A stretch of DNA of 64,000 nt from Erythroxylum novogranatense (GCA_029891385.1 CM057230.1:53857414-53921413); one strand, 5' to 3'. Positions 47,314-59,063 are shown, counted from the stretch's first letter. Notes: generated by a model not told the origin, from the sequence alone. Translations and numbers: made by a program.

Positions 47314-50300
47314 TCAGACCGGGTTTTCCCACTTCCATCTTCGTCCTACCTCCTCAAGAACCTTAGCACGTGCTTGGCTTTTCCTTGCATCATCCTCTAC
47401 CCAAGATCTGCATTCGGTGCTTCCATTTATAAGAAATTTAATAGAAAACATGATCATAACTGTTACTATATTATATCCCTTTCACATCAATGACTGTCTG
47501 AATTAAGATTTCACACTATTTCCAAACAAAAACCATTCTCCATTCATTGTAGGAAATGACCGAGTTAGCTCTAAAGTTTATTCACACTTTCATGTACCAA
47601 ATTAGGTAACAGCATATTTAGGCTGATACATCAGGTTCGTGTATTCTTTCAGATGAAGCACTATGTTTAAGGGGGGAGCAAATGCTAAATCAGCTCTTAA
47701 TCCTATGTGGAGTTGCTGATAAAATTATCCAGCCACCACATGTTCTACCATCGTGGAATTCTGCTGATGAGTAAGAAATGGATAAATGACAAAATGAGAG
47801 GACAATGATGTTTACCTAAGAATTCGAAGAGCTTCAATTTCAGCTTCAAGTATAGATTTTGTATCAAGCATTCGTTCCTGCTTGGTCTGCAAGTCACCAA
47901 ACAATTCATTTACACTACACTGTTCGACTACATAGGTAGCCCTCTCAGATGCAAGTTTTGCTGACAACTCAACAACCTCTTCCTTCAAACTTGAAAGCAG
48001 TTGCCTCTGACATTCCATAGCAGCTTTCTCTTTGGTGCAATCAGCAGAAGTTTTTACTTGAAGAATTTCCTCTTGCTCCAATTCATGTAGAGTTTTGGTG
48101 TAAATTTCCTCCACATGCAAACCACGTCTTCTTTCTTCATCCTTTTTCCCGTCCCAGTACCTTTGTATATCTCCTCTGTTAAGTAACTCAAACCTAATTT
48201 CTTCCATTGCAGATTCCCTTAAAGTATTCTCAGCTTCCTGTCTCAATATTTCATCACAAATTGCAGCTGTCATCCTGCCACTTGTCAATGCGACTGCTAC
48301 TTGAGCTTTTGTCACAGGTTTATTCGGCTGAAACCGTCTTGTCTGTCCTGAAGTATATAAATAGAAAATTTATTCCTTTATTAATTCTTTAGAATCTTAA
48401 AAATCTACTACTGCAAAGAATGAGCTAAAGCTTGCATTGCTAAAGAAAATGAAGAGGAAAAGATACCAAATACTTTTCTGATTATACTTCTGTCCTGAGA
48501 TGTCATGTCAAAGAGAAGTTCCGGGGATGCATCTGAACTCATCTTACTCACATCCATATAACCTGCTTTTGTTCCTGACATCTGGACTGCAATCAAGTCA
48601 GGTTTTTAGTGCTATGATAGGTGTTAGGTCTCTCTCCCAGGAAACCAGAATAATACTATATTATTGTAGTAAAGTTGTGACGTATAAATGTCACTACAGT
48701 ATAGGACTATTGTATTCCTCCCTAACCAGAGCTGAATAAGCTCCTCCCTAACCAGAGCAGATGCTCCTCAGAAGGTGATGATCCTTCTGTCACAAAATTC
48801 TCACAGATATTCCCCCCCTTCTTCCCGTCCTCTCTCCCTCCTTTTATAATGTCCCTAGTACATACGGTTATAACAAACTTTTGTTCTAGAATGATTCTTT
48901 CTCTCTCTCCCAAGGGTCTCCGATTACCCCTCTATCCTCTGCTTATTCTTCCTATCGTCTAATGATCCTAACATTGCCGCCCCCTTGAAGAGCAGCCTTG
49001 TCCTCAAGGCTGAAGTGAGGAACCATGGTGCGGCCGTCCGAGTTATATCTCCCTCTTCTTCAGTTACGCTTCCAAGCGAGAATTTCTCCATTCTCGATTA
49101 GCGTTTCATTGTCATCCAAAATTAGAGTCTCAACCGCTTCTCCGGACATCGATGAAGAGGGTGGTACCGCTCCCACATCGAAACATAGCCCTTTGCTTTC
49201 CTATCCATGAGTTCTGATACGATAAGTGCCGCACCCTCTGTTGCTCTCCGTCGGTCCCGTCTGTCACTCTCTGTTAAATCGGGGGAGTCGCCAAGGTCGA
49301 AAGCAACTGCTGCTCGTCTCTTCTTGAAGCTCCGATGGAGCCCCAGAGAGGTCGCGGCCTCTCCCTGATCCGGCGTCCCCCTCAAATCTCCCTCGACCCG
49401 TCGGGTCTGGAGGTTCCGGGTCCCGATGGGTCGGGTTGACCCGGAGGTTGCCCTTAAAAGGGCTCCTTCGTGCGAAGGCCACATGCGCACCCGAGCCACC
49501 GCTTTGTCGACACCCCACTCTCGCCGCTCATCTCATCCTCCACCGCCTAGCTATCTTCATCAATCGATGTCTATTAGCAGGACCGAACGTTCGTACCCTC
49601 CTCCGAATATCCTCTCTTTCACCCACTCATGAAATACCCCATGAGTCGCTTTCTTCCGTAGCCTTCCCACTTGCATTTAAATAAACTCAAAAGCCTCAAT
49701 ATATTCCTCCACCGACTCGTTTGCTTCAAATCCGACAACTCCTCAAAAGGATTATCGAACCTTCTTCCTCCATAACGATCGGTAAGGGCTCGCTTAAACC
49801 TTTCCAGTTCAACTCTCCTCTGTCTCCAAGAAGGTTAAACCAATGTATGGTGGAACCTTCCATGCTCAAGAGAGCTAGCTTCATCTTAATCGGTCCAAGT
49901 ATTATGAACTTCAAAATATACTTCGGCTCTCGTGATCCACCCTACAGGGTCTGACCCATCGAACATGGGTAATTCTACTTTGCGGACAGACATTCGATAT
50001 TCATCCATGGAGTCATCGGAGGGTGCCATCGGGTTGAACTGTCCTTGATGTGCATTCCGCTCTTCTCAGAGTATGAGGTCCCGTCCGGAGGCATTGCCAC
50101 TACCTTGCCCTTCCTCCGTTAAGCTACCCATCACTTTGCTCATTTCCAGCAGCAAGTTTCGCTGCATCTCCATCATGGCCATTCGCATAGATGACTGCAT
50201 CTCTTCTATTCCCGCTTCAAGATTGGCCATACGCGATTCCAAAAGCTCAACTCTGTCTGACATCTTCGGTGGCATCAAGGTATGTTACTCTGAAATTGTT

Positions 50301-53056
50301 TTTGTGTTTGTGAAAAATCCTCCAAAAAACTGGTCCTCCTCTCCCTTCAGATCCGGCAGGTCGGACCAATGTTAGGTCTCTCTCCCAGGAAACCAGAATA
50401 ATACTATATTATTGTAGTAAAGTTGTGACGTATAAATGTCACTACAGTATAGGACTATTGTATTCCTCCCTAACCAGAGCTGAATAAGCTCCTCCCTAAC
50501 CAGAGCAGATGCTCCTCAGAAGGTGATGATCCTTCTGTCACAAAATTCTCACAGATATTCCCCCCCTTCTTCCCGTCCTCTCTCCCTCCTTTTATAATGT
50601 CCCTAGTACATACGGTTATAACAAACTTTTGTTCTAGAATGATTCTTTCTCTCTCTCCCAAGGGTCTACCGATTACCCCTCTATCCTCTGCTTATTCTTC
50701 CTATCGTCTAATGATCCTAACAATAGGCAAATGAAAAATTATATTAATTTAGTGTACTTAATAATTCTACGAATATATAAATAAAAAACATAAGAAGTAA
50801 CTTTTACCTGTTCTATTATTCCTGACGGTACTTCATATTCTAACTGAGCTTTCCAGTCGATCAGATCCTGCCGAGAAATAAACCTGCCGAACCAGAGATG
50901 CACTTCGGTCTCTTTTCAAAAAGAAAAAGAAAAAGAAAAGAATGGAGCATGAATTGCTAAAAAGAATCTACTGAGTAAAGAAAACGCATACCTATCAGGA
51001 TAAAAAAGGAACCTTTTCTCCAGTTTTGTACTGTCAGAACCAGAACTTGCCCCTGATAGCTTGCTAGGTATAATGCCAGCCTCTGCCAAGGCTAATATGC
51101 AAACCCAGTAAAATATTTTGGTAAGACATTATGATGCCATATCCAAAGTACAGGAGCAACAAGTAAGATCATGAATTACATTGAACATATTGAAAATCTG
51201 AATCTTCAGCACTTATATCGTCAAAAGCAGCAACCACGGAACCAGAGAGTGATATAGATGGAACAATTCTATGTTTTGGGTTCCTGTGCAAAATTAAAAA
51301 GCAGCTAAGTAAGGGTTGACAGAATTATTCCTAGCTTTTTAATATTCCAAATGAAGTTACCACCTTTCCAGCAATGAATTGAGGCGGATTAACCACCTTG
51401 CATATTCTCTTCTGGAGCACAATTCATCAGCCTTTATCACATCTTCAATAATCTGTATACATTAATACAAAATAGATGCTTAGAACCAAATTAAAGGCCC
51501 TTCCATATCAGTTTACAATAAATCCACTGATCATTGGTCTCAAATGTTAACTATGATTTGGAGAAAAAAAAAAGAAGAAGAAGCAAAGAACTTGGGTTTA
51601 TACCACTTGTTACTGGTTTGGTAATATAAGAATTAGATTTTTGTTACTGATTTCTCATACAGGCTCTCGATGCTGGTGCAGAAATTCAAGTAAAAAAGCA
51701 GCCTTGTTGTTCTTAACTACTATAGTCATTTTGGATTCAGTTGTGGTCTTAAAAACATTCTAAGTTTAATAAATTTTGGATTTATTCCCCAGGTCAAAAT
51801 GATGTTAAGTTTACATTCTAATAAGAATGGACATTTAGGTTAACTAAAGGATCATGAGCAATTGAAGACTATGGGGAAAACCATTAACTTTTTACAGATA
51901 TGACAGGTTAATCTAATACCTACGTATAAAGTTTTTAGTAATATAGAAGTCTCTAAACTTGAATGAAAACTTTCTTAAACAAACCTTTAATTTCTTCAAA
52001 CTAGATAAAGCCTCCAATTGAGCAGAATCCACAGAGGTAGAGATTTTAACAAATTGATGCTTCTCCTTATATACTGGTGTAAAAGACAAACAAAACTAAT
52101 TATTTCCGCAAGAAATAAGACAGTAAAATTTCACATCGGAACCAATCACAAAATTCAAGACACTCTTGCCTCTGTCAAGATTGATATATTGTAATAACAT
52201 AGAACAACAAAAACCTATAATCTTATACGTTAGTCTTTATTTCACTTTCGCCAATCATATGTCCAAAAAGAAAATTTAACAACATTTTTACAACAGATTC
52301 GCCATCATGAATGTGAAAGATTCCAAAATCCAGATTTCAATGTCAAAATGAACGAAATACTAGAATCTCATGGAAAAAGTACCAGAAGTTGGAGCTTTGG
52401 CGGAAACATCAGGTGCAAAATTTTTAACGGCCTGAGATTGAGACACCCCCAAATTTTCACCAAAATCCGAGTCCTTACATGTTTTGTCATCTTTAGTTTC
52501 ACTTTCACCTTGAAATGTCACTCCACGCAATGTGTGAGGAGTGTGCAACTGCCATTTAATTCCTGTTTAATCACAACACCAAAAAAAATCAAAGCCCGAT
52601 TAAGCACAGCACCAAACAACAAACAAAGAAATTCATATAAAATACAAAAGATAAAAGCTAATGGGTTGGTAGAAATGAAGATAATTTACCCTTACTAGAG
52701 AGCAAAAAGAATGCAATGGTAGCAACAAAAGCAGCGGCACATGTACCAATTACAGCAACGACGGTGGGAAAGCCTTCAATTTTCTTTTTCTCGATAGGTT
52801 GAGGGGGTTCGACAAAAGCCCAGCCGTTGCAGTCATATGCGGGCGGAGCAGTTTGGTCGGGAGAGAACCAGGAGAAATGAGGGCGAGAATCAGTGGGAGA
52901 AGCGGAGAGACGGACGAGGGTAGGGCTCCTAGTTCTGAGGAGGGAGGGTGAAGGACCGAAAATGGAGAAATTGTGGCGGCGCAGCCGAGGAGTGGCAGCT
53001 GAAGTGGTACGGAGGAGTAGAAGGGAGGCAGGTGCCCTAGTAGTCGACGGTCCCAT
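47314..53056 (-). CDS. SLH-domain membrane protein, likely plastid (At3g25680-like)
   Basis: Ten exons, phases consistent: 52690-53056, 52383-52562, 51985-52073, 51364-51452, 51180-51283, 50992-51091, 50808-50883, 48467-48581, 47816-48347, 47314-47407, giving 581 aa. Start ATG is at 53054-53056. Residues 1-55 are rich in Ser, Arg and Thr, like a transit peptide. Residues about 95-119 form one membrane segment (V-V-A-V-I-G-T-C-A-A-A-F-V-A). S-layer-homology-like text follows (R-R-E-Y-A-R-W-L; A-F-D-D-I-S-A-E-D-S-D-F-Q-Y-V-Q-S-L-A-E-A-G-I-I; T-K-A-Q-V-A-V-A-L-T-S-G). Residues about 400-550 are a Glu/Lys-rich coiled coil. The biochemical role is unknown to me. It lies upstream of CHUP1 on the same strand, as adjacent locus numbers suggest for Arabidopsis. 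Intron 7 carries a recent LTR element, but the coding sequence is intact. Confidence 0.85.
48622..50722 (-). mobile_element. E6: non-autonomous LTR retrotransposon in an SLH-gene intron
   Basis: Two LTRs of about 352 bp (48622-48973 and 50370-50722) with TGTTAG...CTAACA ends are nearly identical; one clear difference is an extra A near 50668. The 5-bp target duplication ATAGG flanks both sides. On the minus strand a primer site TTGGTCCGACCTGCC follows the right LTR and a purine tract AAGGGGGCGGCAA precedes the left one. The interior (1.4 kb) keeps only gag text and the last residues of pol (S-L-E-D-K-A-A-L-Q-G-G-G-N near 49010), so RT and integrase are deleted. Intron length without it would be about 120 bp. 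High LTR identity implies a recent insertion. Confidence 0.93.
49700..50278 (-). pseudogene. E6 gag remnant
   Basis: Starts M-M-P-P-K-M-S-D-R-V-E-L-L-E at 50278, with a short coiled coil (L-E-A-G-I-E-E-M-Q) and a Gly/Ser linker. Past a shift it continues as V-E-L-P-M-F-D-G-S-D-P-V-G-W and M-E-G-S-T-I-H-W-F (49850-49980), the gag core of plant gypsy elements. Frameshifts break it. The GC-rich stretch 49120-49640 downstream has an open 125-codon minus frame of unknown nature. Confidence 0.75.
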
Positions 53057-53159
53057 CTTCAAATGTAAAGAAGATGCGCGGTGTTCAAGTCAATTGAATT
53101 GTTTTAAAAGCTTAATCAACCCTGAAAGTTTTCTAAGTTCGTTCTTGGTACACTCCTAG

Positions 53160-54920
53160 ACAGCACATAATTTTATTGTGCAAAGACGTAAAGCTCCAAA
53201 ACGAAAGTGTCAAATTTTTTCTTACATTTCTGTATTTAGGAGGATGATGAGTGGTCATATATATTACTATGCCTTTTTTTTTTTCATTCTTCATTTTGAA
53301 AAGGATTAGTGATTAAAAAAAAATGTTAACTTCATTCAAGGATGAGTGGGTCATATATAATATTATTTTTAATCCTTATTTTCAAGAAGATGAGTGATTT
53401 ATATATATAAATCTTCTTTTGAATTATGTTATATTCTCATTTTCTATATATATAAATCTTCTTTTGAATTATGTTATATTCTCATTTTCTATATATATAA
53501 ATCTTCTTTTGAATTATGTTATATTCTCATTTTCTATATAAAGCATCAAAATCTTTTGTGTTTGATCACATAAAATTTCACAATTATCTTGAGATACTGA
53601 AATGAACATATATTGTGTGAAGTTTATAAGTTAGAAAATCCAACATCAAATTAATTATGATATCATGTTAATTAATTAGAGGAAAAGGAATGGTATAGAG
53701 TTGCTGGATATTTATTTCTACAAATTTAATAAATTAAATATATATTTTTGGGCATGAGAGGGTACGTTAGAGTTGTTAAATCCATATATAGACTATGAAT
53801 CAAAGTCAATTATTGTTTATAAATAATAGTTAATTTACAACTTAATTCTTAAGATTTTGGATGAAGAAGATATGATTCATTTTATACGTGACCACATCTC
53901 CCTCTAAGATGAAGACCGATGAAAAATTCAACATTTTATTATAACTACAGTGCTTTGATATTGGATTTTACTGCAAATGATTATCCTCATATATTTTTCA
54001 TGCAAACTTCAAGCACCATATTTTTGTCTCTACATCCATTTATATGCAAATTTAATGCATCAAACAATTATTTTGTATCAAATTATAGTGTGAGGGTGCA
54101 TTATATAACAGTAAACAAGTTGAAAATAGAAAGAATTAATGATGATTTATATTGATACTATTCTTTTCAAATTCTCAAGACTGTTATCATTTTATACAAT
54201 GTTAGTACAATTATTCATTTAATTTCACTTAATATGTAGTCGTACTCAGTTAATTTTAAGAACTAATTACACTTAATTTGCCATGTGATTTGCATTTTTT
54301 TTTTCAACTTACTTCCTATACTAGTATAAATAGACAGCCTATGCTTGATTTTTAGGTATGTCTTTTATCAATCAAATAATTTTATGTTTTTAGAAGTTTT
54401 TCTACGAACCCTAAGCTCTATTTTCAAGTTCCAGCTACAATCTACTTCAATTATAGCCTATTCTATTCTACTTATCTTTGTTTTTCCTTCCCACACTACG
54501 TCAAGTTTCCTGTTCTTCCATGGGGTAAGGTTATATTCTTTTATAATTTCAAAATGCATTGTTATTTAAAACTTGCATCACTCCATGTTGGATTAATTCA
54601 TATGGTGAAAATCATGCCATGGCAAATAGTTAGGCTACTTTCAGATTTTTAGGCTGTAGACAAGGATTATCTTTGTATGGTTAGTGTGAACTTGTGTATT
54701 TGGTTTAAGATAAAGCTGAAGAAGAATTAATAAATAGTAAGAAATCCAATATTAACTAGGAATCTAAAATGCTCCTGCATCAAAACTCCCATCTCTATTT
54801 AAGAATTGTGATAAAATAGGATGCGACCTGTTAAATGTTATACAGGCTTATATCTTACCTAAGGAACAATGAATGCATATATATATGAGCTTACATAAAT
54901 ATAAGAACACTTAGAATGAG
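53160..54920. other. AT-rich intergenic DNA, no gene seen
   Basis: Upstream flank of the SLH gene. Apart from the 45-bp tandem repeat listed separately I find no supported frame, RNA gene or element ends. Confidence 0.5.
53400..53540. repeat. 45-bp tandem repeat, about three copies
   Basis: A 45-bp unit containing AAATCTTCTTTTGAATTATG is repeated at exactly 45-base intervals (unit landmarks at 53410, 53455, 53500) with virtually no divergence. It lies about 350 bases upstream of the SLH gene start and could be a length polymorphism. Confidence 0.92.
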
Positions 54921-54924
54921 ATAA

Positions 54925-55620
54925 GAATACATGCCAAGGTAGACGCAGCAAGAAAAAGAGAACATCTATATAATAGCGATGAATCCTCTGTTTCATATAG
55001 AAGGTCCATGATATCCATGCATGCCTCAAGGTTTACAAGTTCCCCAACTTTTGCCATTCCCCTTAAATAAATGGAGACACAGAAGAACTAAACTAAACTA
55101 AATCAAAATAATCATGAAGAATCCTTGATAAAGTAAGCAATTTCGCAATAAGAAACTTACTTCAAGTGAGACAGAAGATCTTCAAGGAATATGAAAGCAA
55201 CATTCCAGCACCAAGCTCATAATCCAAAACCTTTTACGATGATCACTGCTTAACCTCAGTTTAGGTCATCAAAATGAAAGAAACCATCAGTTGTTTGACA
55301 AGACTTACCTACAAAAAGACAATCTCCTATAAGGAAAAGGTGTTGATGACAACTATGCATATAACAACATTCAAATAATTATAACACATACGACCAACTT
55401 ACTGCTTCCAAGAAATCCTAAGTTATAAAGTGTTGTTTTGTAATGCTCTTTTCCCCAAAGGACTTCAAAGTTTTTGCAGAGCGTGGAGAAGAATTATGTA
55501 GCTCAAAGTTTGGACATTCATGTGAAGAGCTAACATTCGACTCGTTGTCAACAAAACGGAAACAAAGCAATTCATGGCATAGCTTACTTTACTGGAAATC
55601 CATAGAGATATTTTTTTTAA
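54925..55620 (-). pseudogene. Cyclin-J18-like pseudogene
   Basis: Minus-strand pieces follow cyclin-J18 order: L-W-I-S-S-K with a donor near 55590; S-A-K-T-L-K-S-F-G-E-K then D-F-L-E-A near 55400-55480, with a stop where Arg is expected; N-V-A-F-I-F-L-E-D-L-L-S-H-L-K near 55155-55200, one base out of frame with V-L-D-Y-E-L-G-A-G just upstream; and K-V-G-E-L-V-N-L-E-A-C-M-D-I-M-D-L-L-Y-E near 54990-55065. The last homologous exon runs into stops at about 54925. Exon-intron structure is retained, so it is a decayed duplicate or a dying copy rather than a retrocopy. The identification rests on remembered family sequence. Confidence 0.75.
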
Positions 55621-55674
55621 AAAATATGGATCTCAAATTTATCAAAAGCAAACTTTATCGAAAGGAAAGCGCCT

Positions 55675-56210
55675 CTATTCTAGCAAATCGGAAACATTTG
55701 AAACCATAAACATAATAGAATAATTTAAAGAACCAATGCTAGCAGGCTTGCGCCCTGATTGCTGCGGAGTCATAATAGAAACAACTTTCTTGGAAATTGA
55801 TTTCTTGCATTTGGGAACGGGGAATGGCAACGACGGTGAAGTGAAAGAAGACCGACCCAGATCCTTGCATAGAAATGAAAGTGAGAAGGACGATATACAA
55901 ACAAAATAAATAATTTGAGAAAAAACTAACAGAACCCAACATAAAAAGAAGAAGAAGAAAAAAAGAAGGGTAGAGAACCAAAAAAGGGTCAAATTCTCAA
56001 GTATGAAGAACAGAAAGATGTGGAAACGCTGGATTTAGAGAAAGTAATCACCTTGTTGACGATGAAGTGTGCAGAGTGTGGAACGAAGGTGGAAGAAGAC
56101 ATGAAAAAAAATCAAAATAAGAACAACGATGGTATTACTGTTAAAGTGGAGTCAAGAGACGTCGATGTTATAAACGTAACCAACAGAAATTGTAAACGAA
56201 AGTCTACCTG
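55675..56210. other. Unassigned stretch upstream of the cyclin-like pseudogene
   Basis: A minus frame at 55675-55992 contains a Phe-rich hydrophobic stretch and then S-L-P-F-P-V-P-K-C-K-K-S-I-S-K-K; a plus frame at 56020-56211 is Lys/Asn-rich. I recognise neither. They may include 5' parts of the pseudogene or chance frames. Confidence 0.3.
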
Positions 56211-56425
56211 AAAAAGCTGAAATAAGGGGCTTTTTATTTCAGCTTTTTTGAAAAGCTTCAAATTTGAGCTTATTAAAAAGTTATATTTTAGCTTTTAAAA
56301 AAGCTATTTCTATTTAAAAAGTGCTTTTAGATTTTATGGCCAAACACTCATTTTTCTTAAAATTAGCTTTTGCGGTAAAAAAATACTTTTCTACCCTCCA
56401 AAAGCTGAACCAAACAGGTGCTAAG
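56211..56425. repeat. MITE-like AGCTTTT-rich segment
   Basis: Repeated AAAAGCT/AGCTTTT motifs on both strands make several possible hairpins, and the right end reads AAAGCTGAACCAAACAGG, a phrase common at ends of small hAT-type elements. The left end and a target duplication are not clear. Confidence 0.35.
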
Positions 56426-56812
56426 CATACTCTAAGTTTAATAAAAACAAAATACCACTTTATTAAATATAGCAAAAGAAAGTTCATCTTTCACATATGA
56501 TATAGCTTCCAAGTCTTGTGGACATTTTTCCTTTCTCCTCAACTTCCCCAATCACGTTATTCTTCTTACTCTACTTTTAAAGATTTGTAGTTTGATAAAC
56601 TACTCATTTTGCTCACTTGGTTAGGGAAAAAACTCTTCATTAAGTATGAGATTTATGTTATTCCAATAGGTATTCAAGTAGACCTCTTTGGAATAGTATT
56701 TGTCTATATATTCTTTTAGTGTTTGGTTATCATATATTATAGTTACAAGTGCATATCTATAAGGGATTTACCCCACATACCATATGTACACCATTGATTT
56801 CTCAAGTTAAAC

Positions 56813-59059
56813 TGTTAGACCCCGAATTTTTTTTTTATGATGTCATTAAGCTTGAATTGTGTTAAGTATGTGATTATGCTTTGGTTTAACTTAAATTGGG
56901 AGTGTTAGTGGCTAATTGAGAATTAATTGAGTTTAATGTGGTTTTGATGAGAATTAATGGGTAAAAGTTTATGAGGGCATTATGGGAAGATTGCTTGAGT
57001 TAGATAAATTTAAGCTTTGAAAGGAAGGGTATAATGGTCTTTATGCTTCCTTTGACTTAAGTAAGAAATTAGAAGAAGGAAAAAGGAGAAGAAAGAAAGG
57101 AAAGGAGAAGAGAAAGAAGGAGAAGCGCCGTCGTGAAGGAGGAAGAGAGGGGAAGAGAGATTTCGACCATTGAAGATTTTCGACAGTTTAACGTGATTTT
57201 TGGGTAAGTTCTGCTTGTGTTAATCTTGTTTTGGTTAGATGAAACTTAGAAGAATGTAGAATGTAGAGAATCGGTGGTTTTGGGATTTTAGGGCAAAAAT
57301 GGTTAGATTTCGTGGGTTGATGTGTTTATGACTGATTTTGAGTTGTTGTTGGGTTAGAAATGTAGTATAAGACTTGATCTACAGTTTAGATGTGTTGCAT
57401 TTGGTTGAGGGAAGGATTGAAATCGGAAAATGCAGAAAAAATGGGGTTCGGAGTCGCCTCTCTGACTCGCACGTCGCGACGTGCGAAGAAAAGGAGACAC
57501 GTTGTGTGCACCAGGTGCACGTCGCGGCGTGCACAATAAAGTGTGCACGTCGTGGCGTGCGTGTGATGAGCATGCCGCGACGCACACTTTGGTGCACACC
57601 GCAGCGAGCCTTCGTCGCGGCGAGTCTTCGCCGCGGTGAGCCAGGCCGTCACCACGGCGAGCCCCAGGTTGTCCGAAAAAGAAATTTTGGTATTTTTGGG
57701 CATATCTTTTGGTGTAGATATCCAATTGAGGTGATTTTTGATTCATTGTGAACTAGAGATCAAGGGCTACAAGTTGTATAAAGAAGGGAAGTTCAGAATT
57801 TGCCTCGAAGGGTCGGAATTTTAGGAGGAGGTCGAATATAGACTTTTAGTGCTTTATTTTGGATTTCCAAGCTTTGTATATTTTCTTTGGATATTGATTG
57901 AATGGAAACTTGGTTTGTTATAGGAAACCAAGCTGACCCGATTCCATCGCAAGAGGAAGGACATCAGTGAGTCGGAGACTCAAGCGATCTTAGGTGGGTA
58001 ATGTACTTATAGTTATTGTGTGACCAAGCAATTTCTTGCCTATGTATGAATATATGTTATATGTTATGTATGTTTAAAACATGATGATTTGAATGATTTT
58101 GATTTCATATAATTTGAAAGAATTATGAGAATGGATAGCATTAACTTTGGATTCTGAGCATGTTATGCCTCGACTTCGGTCATGGCATTTTGACTAAATG
58201 CAAAGTATGAAAGCATACCATTTGATAAAATGATTATGAGCATGATTTTGTGCTTTTGTTTGGGCGAGAGTGGAACCATTTCGTTCGTCACGTGCACGTC
58301 GACAAGAGCCTTCTCCCGGCTGCCCGCTTGTGGCCTATGAGTTCCGAATGGACTCATTTTGTTCAGGGTGTAAACTCCAGTTTCTCCCTTTTGTTACCAT
58401 GGAACCCTCGAGCCATGTGATGTGCATTGTATATTTGAACTGTTTGTTATGAAGCATATTTATGACATGTTTTGTGAGTCGAATTAATTACGTTGAATGC
58501 ATAAATTGCTTGGTTAGCATGTGAGTGCTTGAATTGATGCCTGTATATATATAATATATATACGTACATATGCCTAATTTTGTGTTAGTTACCGATGACT
58601 ATAATTATATTAACCACTGAGCTATGTAGCTCAATCCATTACCTTCCCTCCTCAGGTGCAGAACAGGCCGATCGTTGATCTTGCAAGGCATCGGAGACTT
58701 CGAGCTAGTTAGGAGCTTTGTATTAAGTTCGTATTTTGGTTGGCCCTCTGAGCATTTCATCATGGAGCTTTTTTTTTATGTATTTTGTCTTTAGATTTAT
58801 TCTATATTGTGTATGGATATGAATACTTGTATAATTTCTTCAGATTGTAATGGCATGAAGCACCCTTAGTTTATGGGGTGTTTGATTCATGGTTTAAATG
58901 CATGTGTAAGTGCTTGATGGTATGAGAATGTTTGTGTGTGATTTATAAATCGAACTATATATGGACGTTAGGATCGGGTCTGACGTTTTGAGGTGCTTGT
59001 CGCGAGCGCAGCCTGAGGGGTGGCCTCGGGAATCGGAGATCCAGGACCCGGGCCCAACA
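56813..59059 (+). repeat. E4 5' LTR
   Basis: 2247 bp, TGTTAGACCCCG...GGGCCCAACA. The same start recurs at 63978 as the 3' LTR. A GC-rich palindrome patch (57460-57665) repeats variants of CGTCGCGACGTGC and CGCCGCGGTGAG. The conserved box (GGGCATATCTTTT...ATTGAGGTGATT) follows at about 57697-57740, and a GAGCT...AGCTC hairpin lies at 58618-58635. The left flank TAAAC (56808-56812) is the candidate target duplication; its partner is outside the window. Frames on both strands at 57354-57751 are artefacts of the palindromes. Confidence 0.9.
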
Positions 59060-59063
59060 TGTT

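Noticed and set aside
48722..48913. Conserved 63-codon frame, repeated at 50470-50661
   Set aside because: Identical because both are copies of the E6 LTR, not because of a conserved protein.
57354..57751. Overlapping frames of 105-130 codons on both strands
   Set aside because: They lie in the self-complementary GC-rich LTR patch, where palindromes keep both strands open; no protein family matches.
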